Shown one piece after another: positions 45,197 to 57,212 of a stretch of 62,000 bases of DNA. Below the pieces are notes generated by a model. The model worked only from the letters and a program-made list of their open reading frames with translations. It searched no databases and was not told where the DNA came from. The translations under genes were made by a program, and so were the position numbers. Numbering within the stretch: the stretch's first letter is position 1; every line of letters starts with the position of its first letter. This DNA comes from Branchiostoma floridae (Eukaryota > Chordata > Leptocardii > Amphioxiformes > Branchiostomatidae). The stretch lies in NCBI RefSeq assembly GCF_000003815.2, contig NC_049987.1:20348671-20410670 (forward strand), read 5' to 3'.

Positions 45197-45229
45197 AGGA
45201 GGTTAAAATATTATTATTCTAACCTCCTT
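45197..45229. repeat. AGGAGGTTA fold-back
   Basis: aggaggttaaaa with ctaacctcctt around an AT-rich centre. Fourth member of the small AAGGAGGTT fold-backs. Confidence 0.75.
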
Positions 45230-45511
45230 GGTATGAAAAATACCATCAAAATACCAATGTCAGTTTTACATTTTTTTTTTTTTTCTTTTGGTTAAACCTT
45301 ATTTGTTGGATCAGAAAAAAAAACTCATTTCTTGGAATCATTATTCTGAAACACAACATTAACTCCCCACAGCCTGCCCAGTCCTGGTACATCCATTCCT
45401 CTCTACAGTCAATCATCCCAACTCCCCTCTGTCCGCACCTCGCCACAAGTCCAAGTTGTTCTTTCCCTTCATGTTAACAGCACCTTTTATCAAATCCCCA
45501 GGGCAGCTCAG

Positions 45512-46170
45512 TAATCCACACACAAAGCCGCATCCCACAGATTAAGGCTAGAACAAGTCATCTACTTGGTTCTGGGATATTTTCCTAGATGCAGCAACAT
45601 GACAAGATGACAGACCTGAAATAAAACAGCTAATATGACATTTTGAAGTCATGATTTAGCAAGAAAACTGCAATCTGTAATCCACACACAAAGCCGCATC
45701 CCACAGATTAAGGCGGCACCAAGTCATGTACTTGGTTCTGGGACTTTTTCCTAGACTCAGCAACATGACAAGATGAAAGAGTCCTCAAAGGAAACGACTA
45801 GTATTGTCCCAAATGACATTTTGACGTCATGATTTTGCAAGAAAATTGTGATTACAAACAAACAAACACACAAAGCTGCAACCACCAAGTCATGTACTTG
45901 GTTCTGGGACACATTTTCCTAGACTCAACAACAGGACAAGATGAGAGAGTCCTCAAAGGAAACAGCTGAAATTATCCCAAATGACATTTTGAAGTCAAGA
46001 TTTAGCAAGAAAACTGTGATCCCTAATACACACACAAAGCAGCAACCCACAGATTAAGGCTGAAACAAGTCATCTACTCAGTTCTGGTTCTCGTTTCCTA
46101 GTTAACAAAGATTCAGCAACTGGACTTGATGAAAGACTTCGAAAAGAAACATCTAATATTATCCCTTAAA
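45512..46170 (+). repeat. Degenerate tandem array, period about 170-180 bp
   Basis: tgacattttgaagtca recurs at 45636, 45814 and 45982, and once outside the array at 44678. Each unit also has gcaagaaaactgy, acacacaaagccgc, cttggttctggga and caacatgacaagatga blocks. Confidence 0.9.
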
Positions 46171-46990
46171 CATTTTCCTGGTCCTGTGAATAATAGTCAG
46201 TTCAGTTCAGTTCATCCATCAGGTGACACTATAAAGTTCCTCCAGACGACTCTGTCGCTCATGAGGTCTCCGTCTTGGAGGCCAACAAACATCCTCCTCA
46301 ATCACCCTCTTAAAGAGTCAGGGATGGTCGGTGTATCATGAATAATAACTTAGCAAGGAATACACATAAAATCAGAGCAGCCACACCAATCTACCGGTAT
46401 GTCCTTGGTTATCAGACATCTTTTTACATCCATGAAGATGGATGTATTGTATTTATTTTAAAAAGATTCAATGAGACCAGGATAAGATGAAAGACTTCAA
46501 AAGAGTGTTAAGAAAACCGACAAATAAAATTGGCATGGCCTTATTCATGTGAAGTTAAAGTTTAAGTCCTTCCCTCACCAGATGGTGTATAGGGCAGCAC
46601 CCATCACCGTTTCAGTAGCCCTGGGCCACACAGCTTTGTATAATAACTACAATGACTCAAAATATCTGACGTAGTCCCTAAGCGACAATTCATTGTATGG
46701 GTCCACAGACATTTTAAAGCAACAATTAGGACGGACAAGATGAAAACAGAGAGATGGGAGGAGAACCTGAATCTGATAAGAATTTTTTGCCCAACTTTGA
46801 TTTTCATGATGTTCTCTTTCACAGTAAAAGTATGGGAGAACATACAAATAAAATGTTGCTTAGCTATCATATTCATGTATTTACTCCCAGAAACATTGCG
46901 TACCAATGTTCGGTCTTTCCCTCAGTCTTCATGTTGATCTTGCAGTTCATTCTTCCCCAATCCAAAAACCAACACATGAAATCGGGGTGG
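46171..46990. other. Intergenic, no gene recognised
   Basis: No supported coding region. Confidence 0.4.
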
Positions 46991-46996
46991 ACTCAC

Positions 46997-47210
46997 CCTT
47001 CCAAAGCCGCCTGTTGTTTTTGCAACTGAACTGTTTTCCCAGGTCGCCAAGTTGACCCGTGTGTTTGCGAACTGTCACAGCGACGTCCGTTCCACTTTGT
47101 CTGGACCCCGCGAAGTTTGCGCCAGGGTTCTTTGGTCTTCCTTTCAGCCCTGACAGCCCGCATTCATGCATGTGTGTTTCCATTCTCCGCTGCCTGTAGC
47201 AACTTGGGAA
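46997..47210 (-). other. Possible minus-strand first exon
   Basis: On the minus strand a CpG-richer stretch opens with an ATG (47183-47181) and reads 62 codons (METHMHECGLSG...) to a strong donor, AAGG|GTGAGT, at 46996. The amino acid sequence resembles nothing I know. It may be a short first coding exon, a 5' UTR exon or chance. No matching acceptor was identified. Confidence 0.25.
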
Positions 47211-47295
47211 ACAAGAAAGCCGCTTTGTTTCCCAAACAAATAGGCAAAGTCAGGCACGTTTTTGTCACTGTTGATAAGTCCGTGGGTTACTCAGG

Positions 47296-47502
47296 TTCAA
47301 CTTTGTGGATATTGGCAGCAGCATAAAGAATTGTTTTTTCTTTTATGTTTTTAATACAATAGAAAAATAATATAACTCAATTATCTAATTTGTTTTCTTG
47401 ATTCAAATTTGTGGATATTGGCAGCAGCATAAAGAATTGATTTTTTGTTTTTAATACATTTGAAAAAATAATATAACTCAATAATCTAATGCTTTTTCTT
47501 GT
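47296..47502 (+). repeat. Tandem duplication, period 106 bp
   Basis: tttgtggatattggcagcag and aataatataactcaatwatc occur in both copies. Confidence 0.92.
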
Positions 47503-47734
47503 TTCTTTTTAAATGTTGACAAAATGTTGATGCCTTAACATTAAGGACATCATAGCTGTCAATTTTCTATGCAATCTGTCATACATTGTCAAACACGTCC
47601 TGTTCCAATTTAGGCTGCTCTTTCATTTTCATACTACTGACACTCCGCTGTAAAAGTGATTGATTGATCTTTAGGGTAGTCCCTTCAGTTAACGTAGTAA
47701 CTGATTTCCAAGGGAGCCCTATATACATGTTCGC

Positions 47735-48143
47735 ACATGTTCGCACAACGACGGGTTATACCGCCCCTTACGGGGTGACACACCCGTCCGGGTGAATGAT
47801 GTAGATCACCATGTGGCTGATACGAGACAGAGGTCGCCAGGCCTCCATCCGGGTGATTTGAAGTGAATCACCAACTTCCGACAGAAGGATTTGCACCAAC
47901 GCACACCGCACCATCGCACGTGTGGGGGTTCTTTAACGTGCATGGGGTATGGCTCTCCCCATACACGGGACCTCCATTTAACGTCCTATCCGAGGGACGA
48001 CTCATTTTTCACTTGAGTAAAGTGAGGAAAGTCGTGTAAAGTGCCTTTCCCAAGGGCACAAGACCGGCAACACGGCAGGCGGATTCGAACCGTCGACCTC
48101 TCGGTCACGGGCCGAATACACTACCACTGTGCTACGCGGCCCC
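47735..48143 (-). repeat. Full-length tRNA-derived SINE
   Basis: The minus strand begins GGCCGCGTAGCACAGTGGTA (A-box region), then GGTTCGAATCC (B box). A middle with TTGTGCCCTTGGGAAAGGCA and GGACGTTAAATGGAGGTCCC follows, then CACGTTAAAGAACCC and a distal body. The middle matches a domain I recall from SINEs of many invertebrates; the family name is not asserted. Pol III type. Confidence 0.8.
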
Positions 48144-48159
48144 ACTACACGGCTGTAAA

Positions 48160-48570
48160 ATGTTTGTAGATTTTAAAGCTTTTTTTTTTTTCGGTAAATT
48201 ACATATGATTATAAATATTCTATGCTTTTGCATGTGTGTTAAAAATGAAAGCAAACATGGCACAGCAAGTAAAAAACCAAGTGCAACTTATAATCTTGCT
48301 GTTGTACTCGGGCATACAATATCAGCTGTACAATATACATGTGTACTGATAATGTAACAGCTTGTGCTCTGAGAAATAGTGTATCATGTTCTATTAAACA
48401 ACTAGCTCTCTCCAGGTGCTAGTAAACCGATAAGTTAAGGTTAATTAATTGCCCTTAAGATAATAATATCATATAAACGAAGCACCTCTTTGCAAGGCCA
48501 AAAATAGCTATGCGGAATCCAAAAATAACAGCCTCATCACATTGCTGAACCTAAGTTTAGGGTGCAGCCA
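48160..48570. other. Intergenic, nothing recognised
   Basis: AT-rich; no feature supported. Confidence 0.4.
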
Positions 48571-48574
48571 GTTT

Positions 48575-48860
48575 TGAATTACCGGTCCTGGGATGCAATT
48601 TACGATGTACAGGCACTAAATAGAACAGTAACTGAAAAGTAGTAGATGTAGTAATTTGCTCGAAGCCATTTTGTCCATGTAGAAGACCTATTCAAGTGTA
48701 TGTAATAGTAACTATAGCAAGTTTTTAATTACTGGTCCTGGGATGCAATTTACGATGCACAGTAACTGAAGAGAACAGAAACGTTAACTGAATAGTGGTA
48801 TTAATTTGCTCTGAGCAATTTTGGCCATGCGGAAGACGTATTATAGTAGATCCAACTACA
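48575..48860 (+). repeat. Tandem duplication, period 150 bp
   Basis: ggtcctgggatgcaatttac starts at 48584 and 48734. aatttgctc and ccatg-ggaagac blocks follow in each. Confidence 0.9.
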
Positions 48861-49218
48861 GTTACATAAATAACAAATTGTGAAATGTTTTGTTCTTTTG
48901 AAACATTGATAAGCATATTTACCAAATAGTATTCAATACAATTCAATATCTGCAACTGGATTTAAAAAAAAAACAGATTTTCATGCAGTTGTAGAGACTG
49001 AATAAATTATTGTATTTGAATATTGTTTACGTGGATGTCTAACCTTCAAAAACTTACCTGATAGTATTTGTGAGACTTTATGTAACCCTTTTCATTCTTG
49101 TTTGCAAATCTAAAGATGTTATGTTTAGAATTACCCTATCATATTTCATTCACTTTGCACCTCCATCTGTGCTAAACATCAATAGGGATTTATGACAGAA
49201 AGGCAGGCAGTCAGAAAC

Positions 49219-49240
49219 CCAACATCTGCTTGGAGATTAG
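49219..49240. repeat. Solo family A terminus
   Basis: caacatctgcttggagatta, no partner found. Confidence 0.5.
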
Positions 49241-49261
49241 GAGAAGGCACTGTGTCCTGAA

Positions 49262-49440
49262 GAGGTGGGTACCGATAAGGAAAATTCAGGTCCAGGTCCA
49301 GAGGATCAGGTCCAGGTCCAGGTCCAGGTCTTGACTGGAACCTAATTGTCTGTGAAAACTTGTGAATGGGTGATGCACAATACAATGATTCTGTTTGGTG
49401 ACCTCCACTGGTGCTTTTAAATCATATCTTCATGCAAACA
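49262..49440 (+). repeat. Dispersed repeat with CAGGTC hexamers, copy 1
   Basis: gggtaccgataaggaaaatt precedes a (caggtc)n run and attgtctgtgaa, then cttcatgcaaacaacactaa. The copy at 55735 shares the order. The hexamer run probably expands by slippage. Confidence 0.7.
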
Positions 49441-49652
49441 ACACTAACTGCCTCACACTGTAATTGTCTATACCTGCCTGAGAGGAGTTGAGATACATTT
49501 GGAAGGGAGCCAGAATGCATGCAATGGATAGTGGAGAGTGGGAGGCTATGATGGCACATGCTGGATGCTTGCGGCAAAGAAGAAGACAAAGAAAAATTAA
49601 ATAAAGACAGAAATAGAGGAATAAAAAAATGAGATGTGAAACATAACAAGTA

Positions 49653-49852
49653 CTGTAAATGCAGAAATGTTCGCATTGGATTAATTTTCGCAGTATTCAC
49701 GATGACCACTTTACCGCGAACTGAAAACCACTGCGAACATTTTTCCATTATGGTATTAGACTGCAGTCTATGGTATTACCGCAAACTTAAATCCAAGTCC
49801 CTTTTCCAGCTGCCGCGAAATTATATCCCCGTGAACTTAAATGCATTTACAG
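49653..49852. mobile_element. Family B element, copy 4 (reversed)
   Basis: CTGTAAATGCAGAAATGTTC and AACTTAAATGCATTTACAG with TA on both sides. Orientation opposite to copies 1-3. Confidence 0.9.
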
Positions 49853-49859
49853 TAAGTGG

Positions 49860-52500
49860 CCTGTAACAAGTCAACATACAGGCCTTCAAACAGAAGGTCA
49901 TAAACTAAAGAACACACTGAATGATTTACAAGCCTGTTGTTAGGGGTTGGCAAAGTCATGGGTGACCCGAGGGGTCATTGAGCTGCGTTGCCCTACGACC
50001 TCTCTGACACTGGATGAGGATGCCATAAAAATAACCTTGAATGTATGTCAGTGTCGGTCATTGACTTTAGTATCAGTTACTTTTGTATAGCCGGTATAGC
50101 AGCCCTTCGGTACATGTCACACCAGAATTGCAGGAATGCAGCTTGGCAGCGGCTCAGGTTATATTACACTGGACAACCCATTGAGTGCATGTCATTATAG
50201 GTCATTGACCATAGTGAATCAGACAATGTAATAAAAGTTGCAGTTATAATGACTATTGGCTTGTCATGATCATAAGTACTGGTAAGCAGGGTTAGACAAG
50301 TCCACTTAGAGCCCTATTGTCCAGGGCAAATGAAAGTGCCATTCGGGCAAGTACGTGTCCTTCCCCACCTGCCTGATTGGGCAAGTAGGATGGATATATT
50401 TTGACTTAACTAAAGTATCTTTTGTTTTGCAGCATCAGGATTCAATGCAAAGTCGTCTTGGAACATTAGGGTCATCATGACCTTGAGCTACATCTGTATC
50501 TGTAGGGTGCATGTAATGACCTCTGCTGTGTCAATGTCAAAAGGTCAAGACCAATGGTTACCCTGGTCCCATGTTAATAGGAGCCACCCTTGCAGTGTCA
50601 GGGAGGTTAACTTCGTTTTATGGACTGTATCCTCTTTTGATATGAGGGTTAGTGTTCAATAAAATAACTGGCCGCCAAAAAATGGCCCCAAAAAGCAAGA
50701 TTTTTGTGATAGTATATTTTGTCAGTGGTCATTGTGAAGTGATACATGAATCAGATTTCTGACTGTGTCTCTTACATCTTTTTCAGGAAGCCATTTTCTC
50801 TCTTGAATGATTCTGGTCATTTTCTTATCTGGGGTCAAACATTTGTAGCAGGTCAAACATTTGTAGTGAGTCCAAGAGTACTGAAATGGATGTAGTGAAC
50901 AAGAAGAAGAAGCAAGTCCAAACCATGTTCATCCCAAATCTTCTTATCTTTTCCATATAGTATCTTTTCAGCAAACCATTTGCTCAGAAATCTAGGGTGT
51001 TCTCAGAAACCGCTGGTATGATTTAGGTCACTTTTTATCAGCAGCGGAACATCTTAGATTACATGCTGACAATCAAAACCAGGTTTTCTTGATTAAGACT
51101 TGTAATAACTTCCTAGTGTAACATTTTCTCATTAGCAAAAGATGGACAATTGCAGCAGGTGTCTTTGCCCTAGATATACATTTCACCATTTGTATCTAAA
51201 GAGTTCATTACCAAACGTTTATGATGTCCTTTCAGTCACTAGCATCACTCAGATTTTGTCAGCATCAATTAAGAGTTTGCAGTATTCTTTAATTAACTGT
51301 GGTCCTATTAACTTTGGTTTAAACCACAGTGAGAATTTCATAACTTACAGTATCCAAGGGCTAGGGATAGCCTGGATGCAAGACTGTTTCCAGGGCCTAT
51401 GTCCTGTCCTCACCATCTGTAATGGGATATCAGATTTCCGGTGGCTTTGAAGGGAAAATAGAACCCAGGGGTCACCCTAGGGGTCAAGTGGACATGGGGT
51501 CAAGGGAGGCCATCAAGGGAGAAGTAGGTCATGGCTATGGGGAGGAACCATCATGCTTTAGTGGGGGATTATGCCATGGGGACAACTCATTATTGTGGCA
51601 AGAGGATGGTCAGTTAGTTGACTATTGATTCAAGGTCATGTCAGCTAATGGACTACCTAGAACCTTGAACGTGGACATCATCAGGAATGCCATCACGGGT
51701 TACAATAGATCCTTCTTCTCCACTCAGCCTTGTCCTCCATGTGGTCTCATTACACAATTAGATCACCCCATTGAATTCAATGCTTTAACACACAACTTCT
51801 ATGTCCGCAAATCCAATTAAAACACAGTCTATTTTGAGATGTTTTGCTTTCTATTGTAAGCACACACGTTTGTTAGACAGTAAAAAAATTTTCACCCAAA
51901 TCTAGCCGACGCAACAATTTCTATCACATTTCAAAATGCACCTAGCCGCTATCCGCTAGAGGTCGTCTTCAATACCCGGAGCCTGACCGGAGCACTCAGT
52001 ACAAATAAACGTAAACGTACGATGATCGATCAGGATACGAAACTTTCGTGCATGATCATGCCAGTAATACACAAGCTTTCATCTAAATTCCTTTTCATAT
52101 CAGTTATGGTTTATTAATGGGAATTTATGGTCCACCTAAAACCACGCTGTGCGGGCTAGATAATTTTTTAGCCCGGATTCCTTTAGACTCGACACTCGGA
52201 GTAATACAGGAATGAGACCTGAGGGAGCGAAGCTCTGCTGTGGTGATGTTACTGATTTGTGTGTCTCTTTTAAGGTTGTTAATAAAGCATCCAGAGCATC
52301 CATCCAAAGCATCCATAGGCTTGCTCAAGATTTTCTTATGAGAGATTAGATACATGTATGTCATTAATATCCTGGTTACCATTCGATATACTAGATCTAC
52401 CAGGGCTTCCATATTTGCACCCTAAAAAAATCTTTTTTTTGAGGGAGTGAGTTTAGGAGACCCTGTCATAAATCATTTGGCACCTAGCTCTGATGCCAGA
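49860..52500. other. Intergenic, no gene recognised
   Basis: No supported exon. gtcaaacatttgtag is directly repeated near 50834/50852. At 50288-50400 a gggttagacaagtcc...gggcaagtagg block looks like a decayed transposon. Confidence 0.4.
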
Positions 52501-52528
52501 CCCCCATCTCAATGATAATAATTATCCT

Positions 52529-52540
52529 GGGGGGGGGGGG
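52529..52540 (+). repeat. 12-G homopolymer
   Basis: A run of 12 G, flanked by further G runs, able to form a G-quadruplex. Error-prone in assembly. Confidence 0.9.
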
Positions 52541-53070
52541 TCTATTAAACTCAGGGGGGCCTGTTGTAGAATTTCCTTGGAGAATATTGTCCCTAGATCA
52601 TGTTGAGCTGGCCTGTGGCCCTGGAAACAGTCTGGCATCCAGTCTAATGCCGTTCTGTACTGCATACCTGCTTCTAAATGGAACACCTGATTGTTATTCT
52701 TTCCCCGTTATACATTTGGCATCACACAGTATTGAATTTTCTACCACTTACTTAATCACAAGGCATCCCTAGACTAAGACATCTGACACTTATTGAGGCG
52801 TTTTCTTTCATTATGTTCCAGACAAATTAAATCTGGTGACGATATTGTCTGCCTTTTTGTCTCAAATAAAGCACAAAACAAATCCCTGTTGAGGGTAGTC
52901 TCCTATTCTCATCAGTCTAGCACATACAAAGTGGCAAAATGTATGCAGTGTAATAGGATCTATATACACTTTTCATTAAGATGGATACTAGACATCATAA
53001 ACCACTCGAAAGACAGTAAACACTTCTGTCCCTTCCATCGTAGGCCCATGCAGGCCTGTAAGATCCTGTA

Positions 53071-53235
53071 AGAGTGTCTGCATGCTCTTTTCCTTTGGCA
53101 TACTAGTACATACATGTAAAGGCAGGCCTTTTTAATTTTTCGTAATTTGTAGGGAAGTTATTTTATTTCGTAGTGAGGATCGGAAAATTTACCGTATAAC
53201 GTAGCCAGTGCATTTCACGTAAAGCATATCCAAGC
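53071..53235 (-). mobile_element. Family C element, copy 2 (decayed)
   Basis: gtctgcatgctcttttcc at the left matches the start of copy 3, followed by cgtaatttgtagggaa and tttcgtagtgagg interior blocks. The far end is not clear. Confidence 0.6.
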
Positions 53236-54282
53236 CTAAAACTTTAATGCAACACAAAACGTAATCTATTTTCCATTTCATCTGACTTTTTATCTTCATC
53301 TTTTTCTTATGCTGAATTCTGCTGAAATGTCAGAGAGCCAGGAAAATGAATTGGCTCATAAATTTGTTCCTCAAATCAAATCAAAAGTAAAATTGACTGG
53401 AACTAAAGTGCTTCTGTACATAGATAATGAAGAAAACAGCCTGCAGATTAATTTTGGACAAATATTGTACTTTTACATACACGTCTAACCCTTTACAGCT
53501 AATACTTACAAAGTTGATGCTTTGTGAAATGCTTCCATGCTACTCTACGGATCATAGGGGGGTCGTCATCTGTCATTGAGAAATGTTGTGACCTCCCCCA
53601 TTTGTAAAAGTGGTGTGTCCCTCAGCGGAAGCATTTAGTCCCAGCTAAATGTGGCGCATAGTTCCAGGAAAGCGGACCCTACCACCGCCAGGCAGGACTT
53701 TCATGGGTACCGGACTGAGATAGGGAAGTCTCTGGAAATGGAAAGGAATGAAGACTTGCATGCCCAGGCCCTCAACTTATCCCTTATGTTATGATGAATG
53801 AATGAATGGAAGGCCTTTTTACTACTACTATATTAAAGTTTATGTTCTTGCTAATTGCAAGTACAGGTCATGGTGATAAAGCAGTAGTATAATTACAGTG
53901 ATGTATGAATGTGGTTTCTTATTACATCTGCAATGACTAATGTACATGTATAGTACTATATATATATACAATGTATATCTAGCTTAAGATGGCTGTTTCT
54001 AGTACTGGTAATTTCACACACTTTGTAGCCGGACTTCTCTAATTTGACATTTGAGTGTAATTATTGCATTCTACATTGTATGCACATGTGTATATAGAAG
54101 TGCATGCCTTAATTGAGTCTGCAAAGCAATGCAAGAATTCCTTGAACAGGGATATCTTCCAAATTCAGCGTAATCCTTAGTTTCTGCCTTCCTGAATTTA
54201 GCATAGTGTAGACAGTAATTATAACCCAATGCAGGCCCTCTGCATGTCTATATGTAAAAGTTGGATTTTTTTTGCAAGCCAA
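53236..54282. other. Intergenic, no gene recognised
   Basis: A short (gaat)n run at 53789 and a (ta)n run at 53956. No gene seen. Confidence 0.4.
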
Positions 54283-54494
54283 GAGGGTCTGCATGCTCTT
54301 TTCCGTAAGGCGTAGGCAGCCAATTTTTATTTACCCTAACTCGTCGGGAAAACCATCTTATCTAGTAGACGTAATTCGTAGCAAGGTGACCAAATTTAGC
54401 GTAATTGCCTTCTTTGATTTAGCGTAATACGTACTACAGGCAGTTCTTCTGAATTCAGCGTAAATCGTTGTCGGGACCCCCCATGCAGACCCTC
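54283..54494 (-). mobile_element. Family C element, copy 3
   Basis: Begins GAGGGTCTGCATGCTCTTTT and ends CCATGCAGACCCTC. The interior is the reverse of copy 1, with gcgtaaatcg and tttagcgtaat motifs. Confidence 0.85.
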
Positions 54495-54660
54495 AAATAA
54501 GTCTTAACATTAAGAAGCAATGCATGAACAGCCAGAGACTATGATTTCCTCTGAGGCAACTTTAGGTCTTCATCATTAGCACTTCAATGAAGCCTGCTGA
54601 GTCACACATGGCCTGACTCTGGCATTGAATGCTGATTGAAAATAAGACTTCTTAGAATCA

Positions 54661-54840
54661 AAGGCCAATAGAATTCAATTTCTTGTTTGACTCCTTGGAT
54701 TTTTTAAAGGAAAATAATGGTGGAGAGGGCAGATAAAGTTCGATCCCAGTGTCGGCTCAGCTAGGACATGTTGTAAGAGATTGCAATCGTCTTTCGGAAG
54801 GGACGTAAATGGGGGTTTCTGTAATCGATGAGGTGCCTTA
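54661..54840 (+). repeat. GGCCAC-family terminus plus SINE fragment
   Basis: ggccaatagaattcaatttc and tccttggattttttaaagg at 54664 resemble the PIF/Harbinger-like left end. At 54739 gttcgatcccagtgtc holds a B box and gtctttcggaagggacgtaa follows: the SINE domain seen at 14.6 kb. Confidence 0.5.
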
Positions 54841-55090
54841 GCACGTGAATGGCCTCATTAATTGGATTGGGTACTTACTGGCTCCAATAATACAGCTAGG
54901 TGTTTTAGATAAAAATTACAGTAAAAAAGAGACATGTATCCTGCTACGGAAGGTGAAATACAGCATCAATCCACATTTTTTTTCACCCAAAATTGGATCT
55001 GTGCACCTGATTTTTATTGTGAATAGGGCTATGTACATGCATGATCCAAAGTCTGTATTTCTTAACTCAAGTCATTTTTGATAACCCTAA

Positions 55091-55458
55091 GGCCACACCA
55101 ATTTAATTTCTTGGTTCACGGATTTTTTCATAAAACATATGGAGCGAGAGGGCGAAATAAAAATAAAAATAAAAATTGTAAAATGGTTGGGGTAAAGGTA
55201 ACGGCTAATCCAAAACATAAAGAAAAAAAGTTTTCAACTTGAAAAAAGTACAAAAACACTATTATTGTATAGTAACAGCACCTGTACCCATTCTTTAAGG
55301 AGCTTATAATATAAAGGCCAATTTGCTACACCAGAAAGTTGCTGAATGGTTTCATTAATGGTGAAAATTTGCTGAGTGGTAATTTTCATTTTTATTTTTT
55401 TTTTCCAAAAAATAGGAGCGAGCGAATCCGTGAACCAAGAAATTAAATTGGTGTGGCC
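55091..55458. mobile_element. PIF/Harbinger-like element with TAA target duplication
   Basis: GGCCACACCAATTTAATTTC continues through TTGGTTCACGGATT, with the perfect complement at the right end. TAA flanks both sides. The 3-bp duplication and 34-bp terminal repeats fit PIF/Harbinger. 368 bp, without a transposase. An open frame on the minus strand crosses its edge and is not a gene. Confidence 0.88.
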
Positions 55459-55734
55459 TAATATGATATTTCCTATTTTGCTTCTATCTTTGTGCAGATG
55501 AATGAAATTCTTTGTGAAAAGAATATCACTCAACACAGAATCTATTCTTACACAGCAATTTGAAAACCGTACTGGGGAGTCCTTTGTTAGGTGGATCACC
55601 CCTTATAATTTTTTGATGATGGCATGATGGCATTGCCTGTGGCTTTTACAGTCTCTTCTCCAATTATCAATAATTCATCAATGTCAACTTTGATATCTTA
55701 CAGTGAAACATCAACAGCTCTTCACTTCAGTGTA

Positions 55735-55960
55735 GGGGTTGGTACCCATACAGAAAATTCAGGTACAGGTACCGGTACAGGTATATGTACGGTTCAGGTC
55801 CAGAGGATCAGGTTCAGGTCCGAACCTGGACTTTATTGTCTGTGAATGGGCAATACTCAAAACCGGCCCCTCAAAACAATGGTTCATTTCGCTACAAAGT
55901 CTCTGTTTATTAGAGTATCCTATCTCCATGTTAACAACACTAGCTGCCTCTGTTAAGTTA
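55735..55960 (+). repeat. Dispersed repeat with CAGGTC hexamers, copy 2
   Basis: ggtacccatacagaaaattc, a (caggta/caggtc) run, attgtctgtgaatgggca and ccatgttaacaacactagct occur in the order of the copy at 49262. Confidence 0.75.
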
Positions 55961-56203
55961 GACCAAGTTTGACAGTAGAAACGTGACAAACTGACTCTCC
56001 TCTGCTTTGCTCTTGCTATTTTCTTGGACCAATAAGTCTCAAAACATCTGAACGATTGCCACTGTAGTGCCAATATAATCTGTTCATTTTCTCATCAATC
56101 AGATTCTCTGCTGGCCCTGGCTGAAAGTCTGGTTTGCAGGGTAAAATTGGTGTGTTGGTGAAGGTGAGACATCCAGGTGATAAGACATGCCCAAAAACAG
56201 TTT

Positions 56204-56350
56204 CTCAAGCAACTGGATATAATTTTGGAAACGGTCAGACGTTCCAACTAGCATCCACTAGTTTTTGTCAGTGATGATGACACTGACGAAAACTAGTGGA
56301 TACTATCTGAAATGTCTGACCGGTTCCAAAATCATATCCAGTTGCTTGAG
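56204..56350. repeat. 147-nt long hairpin repeat, Penelope-like candidate
   Basis: The left arm begins ctcaagcaactggatata and the right arm ends tatccagttgcttgag; imperfect pairing runs to a small loop (atgatga). The centre reads ctgacgaaaactag...tgaaatgtctgac. The family assignment is a guess from resemblance to terminal hairpins of Penelope-like elements. Confidence 0.7.
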
Positions 56351-56635
56351 TAACTCAGCGGCTTTTTGCCATAAAATTGTTTTGGCCTTGGACAGGACCC
56401 AGGTGTGATACATATTATCCTAGCAGAGCTTGTAGTAGCTGCACTAAGCACCTAGAGACCGACGAACAACCTGTTATATAAATTAAGGGATACAAAGGCT
56501 TAAGCAATAACCTTTGCGCTATGTCTCTCACCAGGATTTTTAAGTACAACATTGACATTCCATACAGTACATCAGGTGTACGTGAAATGTCAGACGTACA
56601 AAAGAAAGCCTTCAATGTCTGGCTTAAGGTACCAT

Positions 56636-57212
56636 TGATTCTGGTTCCCTAGCAACAGTGCTATATGATACGTCAAAATAATTAATGCATCACACAAGTA
56701 TTACAAGTGTATATTGATATCTACTTGAGAAAATGTTACGAAGTTCAACACTTAAGCCATATGCTGAGCTCTTGCGAGAGACTTTTGCATAATTGAAGAT
56801 ACAAAAATGTACAGTATAGTATCTTTCTTCTTTAATGCATGTTTAATTATACAGGGTGTCATTTTTATCATCACATTGCATATACTATATAGCAATGTTC
56901 TCAGAATTCAAATGCAATGTGTGGCTTCTGATTCCCTAGCAACGATTACACACAGTGCTACATTTGTATATGATACGTCAAATGGACCACACAAGTATAT
57001 TACAAGTGTATATTGACATCTACTTGAGAAAATGTTACGAAGTTCAACACTTAAGCCATATGCTGAGCTTTTGCTAGAGACTTTTTGAAAAACAGTACTG
57101 ACTACTAGGATCTTTTTTCCTGAAAACACGTTTGATAATACAGTGTGTTATTTAAAAAAGATCTAAATCAACACAATGCACATAGCAATATTCTCATAAT
57201 TCAAATGCAATG
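56636..57212 (+). repeat. Tandem duplication, period about 299 bp
   Basis: tccctagcaac, tatgatacgtcaaa, attacaagtgtatattga and ctacttgagaaaatgttacg recur in order (the last at 56721 and 57020). Confidence 0.92.

Noticed and set aside
49285-49325. Repeated AGGTCC as nuclear-receptor half sites
   Set aside because: The hexamers are AGGTCC, not AGGTCA, and belong to a slippage-prone dispersed repeat also present at 55.8 kb.
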